DNA from: Priapulus caudatus | Lineage: Eukaryota > Priapulida > Priapulimorpha > Priapulimorphida > Priapulidae | NCBI RefSeq assembly: GCF_000485595.1 | Contig: NW_014577832.1 | Coordinates: forward strand, 22,951-44,209 | Length of the DNA: 21,259 bases | Reading direction: 5' to 3' | In this document: piece after piece, positions 19,531 through 21,259 of the stretch | Position numbering within the stretch: position 1 is the stretch's first letter | Layout of the letters: each line of letters opens with the position of its first letter | Notes under the pieces: generated by a model | Database searches by the model: none | Told to the model about the DNA's origin: nothing | Seen by the model: only the letters and a program-made list of their open reading frames with translations | Program-made: the position numbers and the translations under genes

Positions 19531-20040
19531 ACGCGGTAATGCCCCGCATACGCCACGGAACAGCAGCAAGGCAACAAGAGAGAGACGCGGGCCGGGCAGG
19601 CAGGCGGCCAGCCAGCATTCCCGCACCGCTAGCTGATATACGACTGCTGTCATCTGCCGGCGTGTAGTGCTTTGAAGCTAGTGTAAATATGTGTTTTAGA
19701 AATCGCCTTCTGATAGTGTCGCGCGACGCCTCGGCATTGTGCTCGGCATTTCACCGTAATTTACGAGGTGACGAAGTCGTTGTTTTTAGCCCCGCAGACA
19801 CCGGGCGGGTAGATTTATCAAATTCGCACATTTGCCGTGATGGTTTTCTCGCTGGTGCGGCTATCGTCGCTCGGCGTCGTTTGTGTGCGGGCGTGTGGCC
19901 GAGAGATGGGACCAGCGGTGCTTGTAAGGTACGCCCGAGCCCCGGCCGGTTTCTTCTATTGATTGACCAGTGTTGTGGCCGTGGATGACGGCCCGCTTTC
20001 AACTGCGAGTAGAAGTGGTGGACATTCTGAATGCTAATGG
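19531..20040. other. Spacer between microsatellites, no gene seen
   Basis: Unique-looking, CpG-rich sequence. A short frame (19689-19988) has no recognisable family. Nothing else is supported. Confidence 0.45.
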
Positions 20041-20118
20041 ACGCACGCACGCACATGCACACGCACACGCGGCAACACGCACACGCACCACACACACACA
20101 CAAACACACACACACACA

Positions 20119-20167
<49 letters not shown>

Positions 20168-20317
20168 ACACACCACACATCACTACACACACACACACAC
20201 AACACACACACACCACAAATATTATATATATAGTATAATACGCTCCTGCGCGCGCGCGCGCGAGCCGCACGCACACCACACACAGCAGCACGCGCCACGA
20301 CGCACCACGCACACGCA

Positions 20318-20369
<52 letters not shown>

Positions 20370-20435
20370 TATAATATATACACACACACACACGCAGCGC
20401 AGCGCGCGCACACACAACACAACAACAACAAACCA

Positions 20436-20475
<40 letters not shown>

Positions 20476-20711
20476 CACACACACACACCACAACTGAACA
20501 CGCCGCGCACACCACACACCCACACACAGCACCACACAACACACACACACACCAACACACACAACACACACCACAACACAACTGAGCACCGCTACTGCGC
20601 GCAACACACCACACACTGAGCACGCACACGCGCGCGCACACACACACAACTAGAGCCACACGACACACGCGCGCACATACACACACACACGCACCAGCGG
20701 CGCGGCACACA
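20041..20711. repeat. CA microsatellite complex (about 670 bp) with CG and AT islands
   Basis: CA, CACG, ACC and AAC units, interrupted by a TATA-type island (20219-20240), a CG alternating run (20248-20262) and AT patches near 20364-20380. The CA and CG runs are strong Z-DNA candidates. Frames through it encode only Thr/His or Cys/Val repeats. Confidence 0.95.
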
Positions 20712-21083
20712 CAGCCTCTAATTGCCGCTCCGCGATCAAACAGAAATAACAGAATGCCAGCATGGGCGTGGTTAGCGTCGCTTGTATATATCTTACAGAT
20801 GTGCGTATAGGCCTACGGACGCGTGCGTGCAGTGCGTGTTTGCTTTGTGTGTTGTGCGCGGGGTTCGTATTGCGTTGCGTGTGTATTGCGTGCGGTGCGT
20901 CAGCGTAGCGTGCGTGTGGTGACTGAATCATGCGGGCCAGTTTTCAGGAAAACGATCTAACGTTAACTTTTCTATAAAGCTGATTGACAGAACATTTGGT
21001 GAAGTTACTGAGATTTTCACCTACGCAAGTGTATAGGACGGCCGGTTGAAGAGAAAATAGTACGCCGCCGCGCGTGCGTTTCG
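20712..21083. other. Spacer before the terminal GT array
   Basis: Mixed sequence with a GTGCG-rich stretch (20818-20925). It has a copy of the 16-mer GAGATTTTCACCTACG (21010-21025), also present at 17658-17673. No gene is seen. Confidence 0.5.
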
Positions 21084-21259
21084 TGGTGTGTTGTGTGGTG
21101 TGTGTGTGTGTGTTGGCTGTGTGTGTGTGTGTGTGTGATGTGTGATGTATATGTGTATGATGTGTGTGTGTATTATATATATATATATGTATGTGATGTG
21201 TGTGTGTGTGTGTGTGTGTGTGTAGTGTGTAGGGTGTGTGTGTGCATGTGTGTGTATCT
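21084..21259. repeat. GT microsatellite running off the window end
   Basis: GTGTG units with GATG, AT and AG interruptions, including an AT run at about 21172-21188. It continues to the last base, so its full length is unknown. Confidence 0.95.

Noticed and set aside
18757-20710. Long Ser/Leu, Arg/Glu, Cys/Val and Thr/His frames
   Set aside because: All are translations of CT and CA simple repeats, not genes.
1-21259. CRISPR array, bacterial operon or prophage
   Set aside because: No spaced direct repeats, no ribosome-binding-site-led gene strings and clear spliceosomal introns. The 41-bp repeats at 14353 have no spacers.

Overview
The window looks like a piece of animal nuclear DNA, probably from a marine invertebrate. 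I infer this from consensus GT-AG splice sites, multi-kilobase introns, long CA/GT/CT microsatellites, small non-autonomous DNA transposons and no compact bacterial-style coding. No species can be assigned from the sequence alone.

The one well-supported gene is on the + strand. Five exons (1941-2003, 2167-2424, 3050-3256, 6350-6406, 9314-9453) splice into one open frame of 241 residues ending in TAG at 9451-9453. The product is the Gly/Ser/Tyr/Arg/Asp-rich C-terminal half of an RNA-binding protein of the CIRBP/RBM3/RBMX (hnRNP G-like) type. The N-terminal RRM was not found and should lie upstream of base 1. Every junction splits a glycine codon after its first base (G|GN). Every internal exon is a multiple of three, so each low-complexity block can be skipped or duplicated without a frameshift. 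A 3' UTR of about 1.25 kb follows, with a Pumilio-type TGTAAATA and a terminal AATAAA at 10683-10688.

The introns hold several structures. There is a G-rich tract (541-840) upstream of a possible 75-nt in-frame cassette exon (914-988). Two imperfect hairpins lie at 1074-1135 and 1245-1319. A tandem TAGTAG acceptor precedes exon 3. An exon-like open segment at 4823-5028 contains a globin-A-helix-like stretch. A 336-bp hAT-like MITE with a 5-bp target duplication lies at 6687-7022.

Downstream of 10.7 kb I see no convincing protein gene. The region holds a GT microsatellite (11.7-11.9 kb), a CpG-dense stretch (about 12.0-13.3 kb) with a TA-flanked palindromic MITE (12484-12681), a perfect 3 x 41-bp minisatellite (14353-14475), and a possible non-coding exon/intron pair near 16.28-16.46 kb. 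A series of inverted repeats at 18.1-18.54 kb includes a 25-bp perfect stem. Very long CT, CA and GT simple-sequence arrays run from 19.05 kb to the window end.
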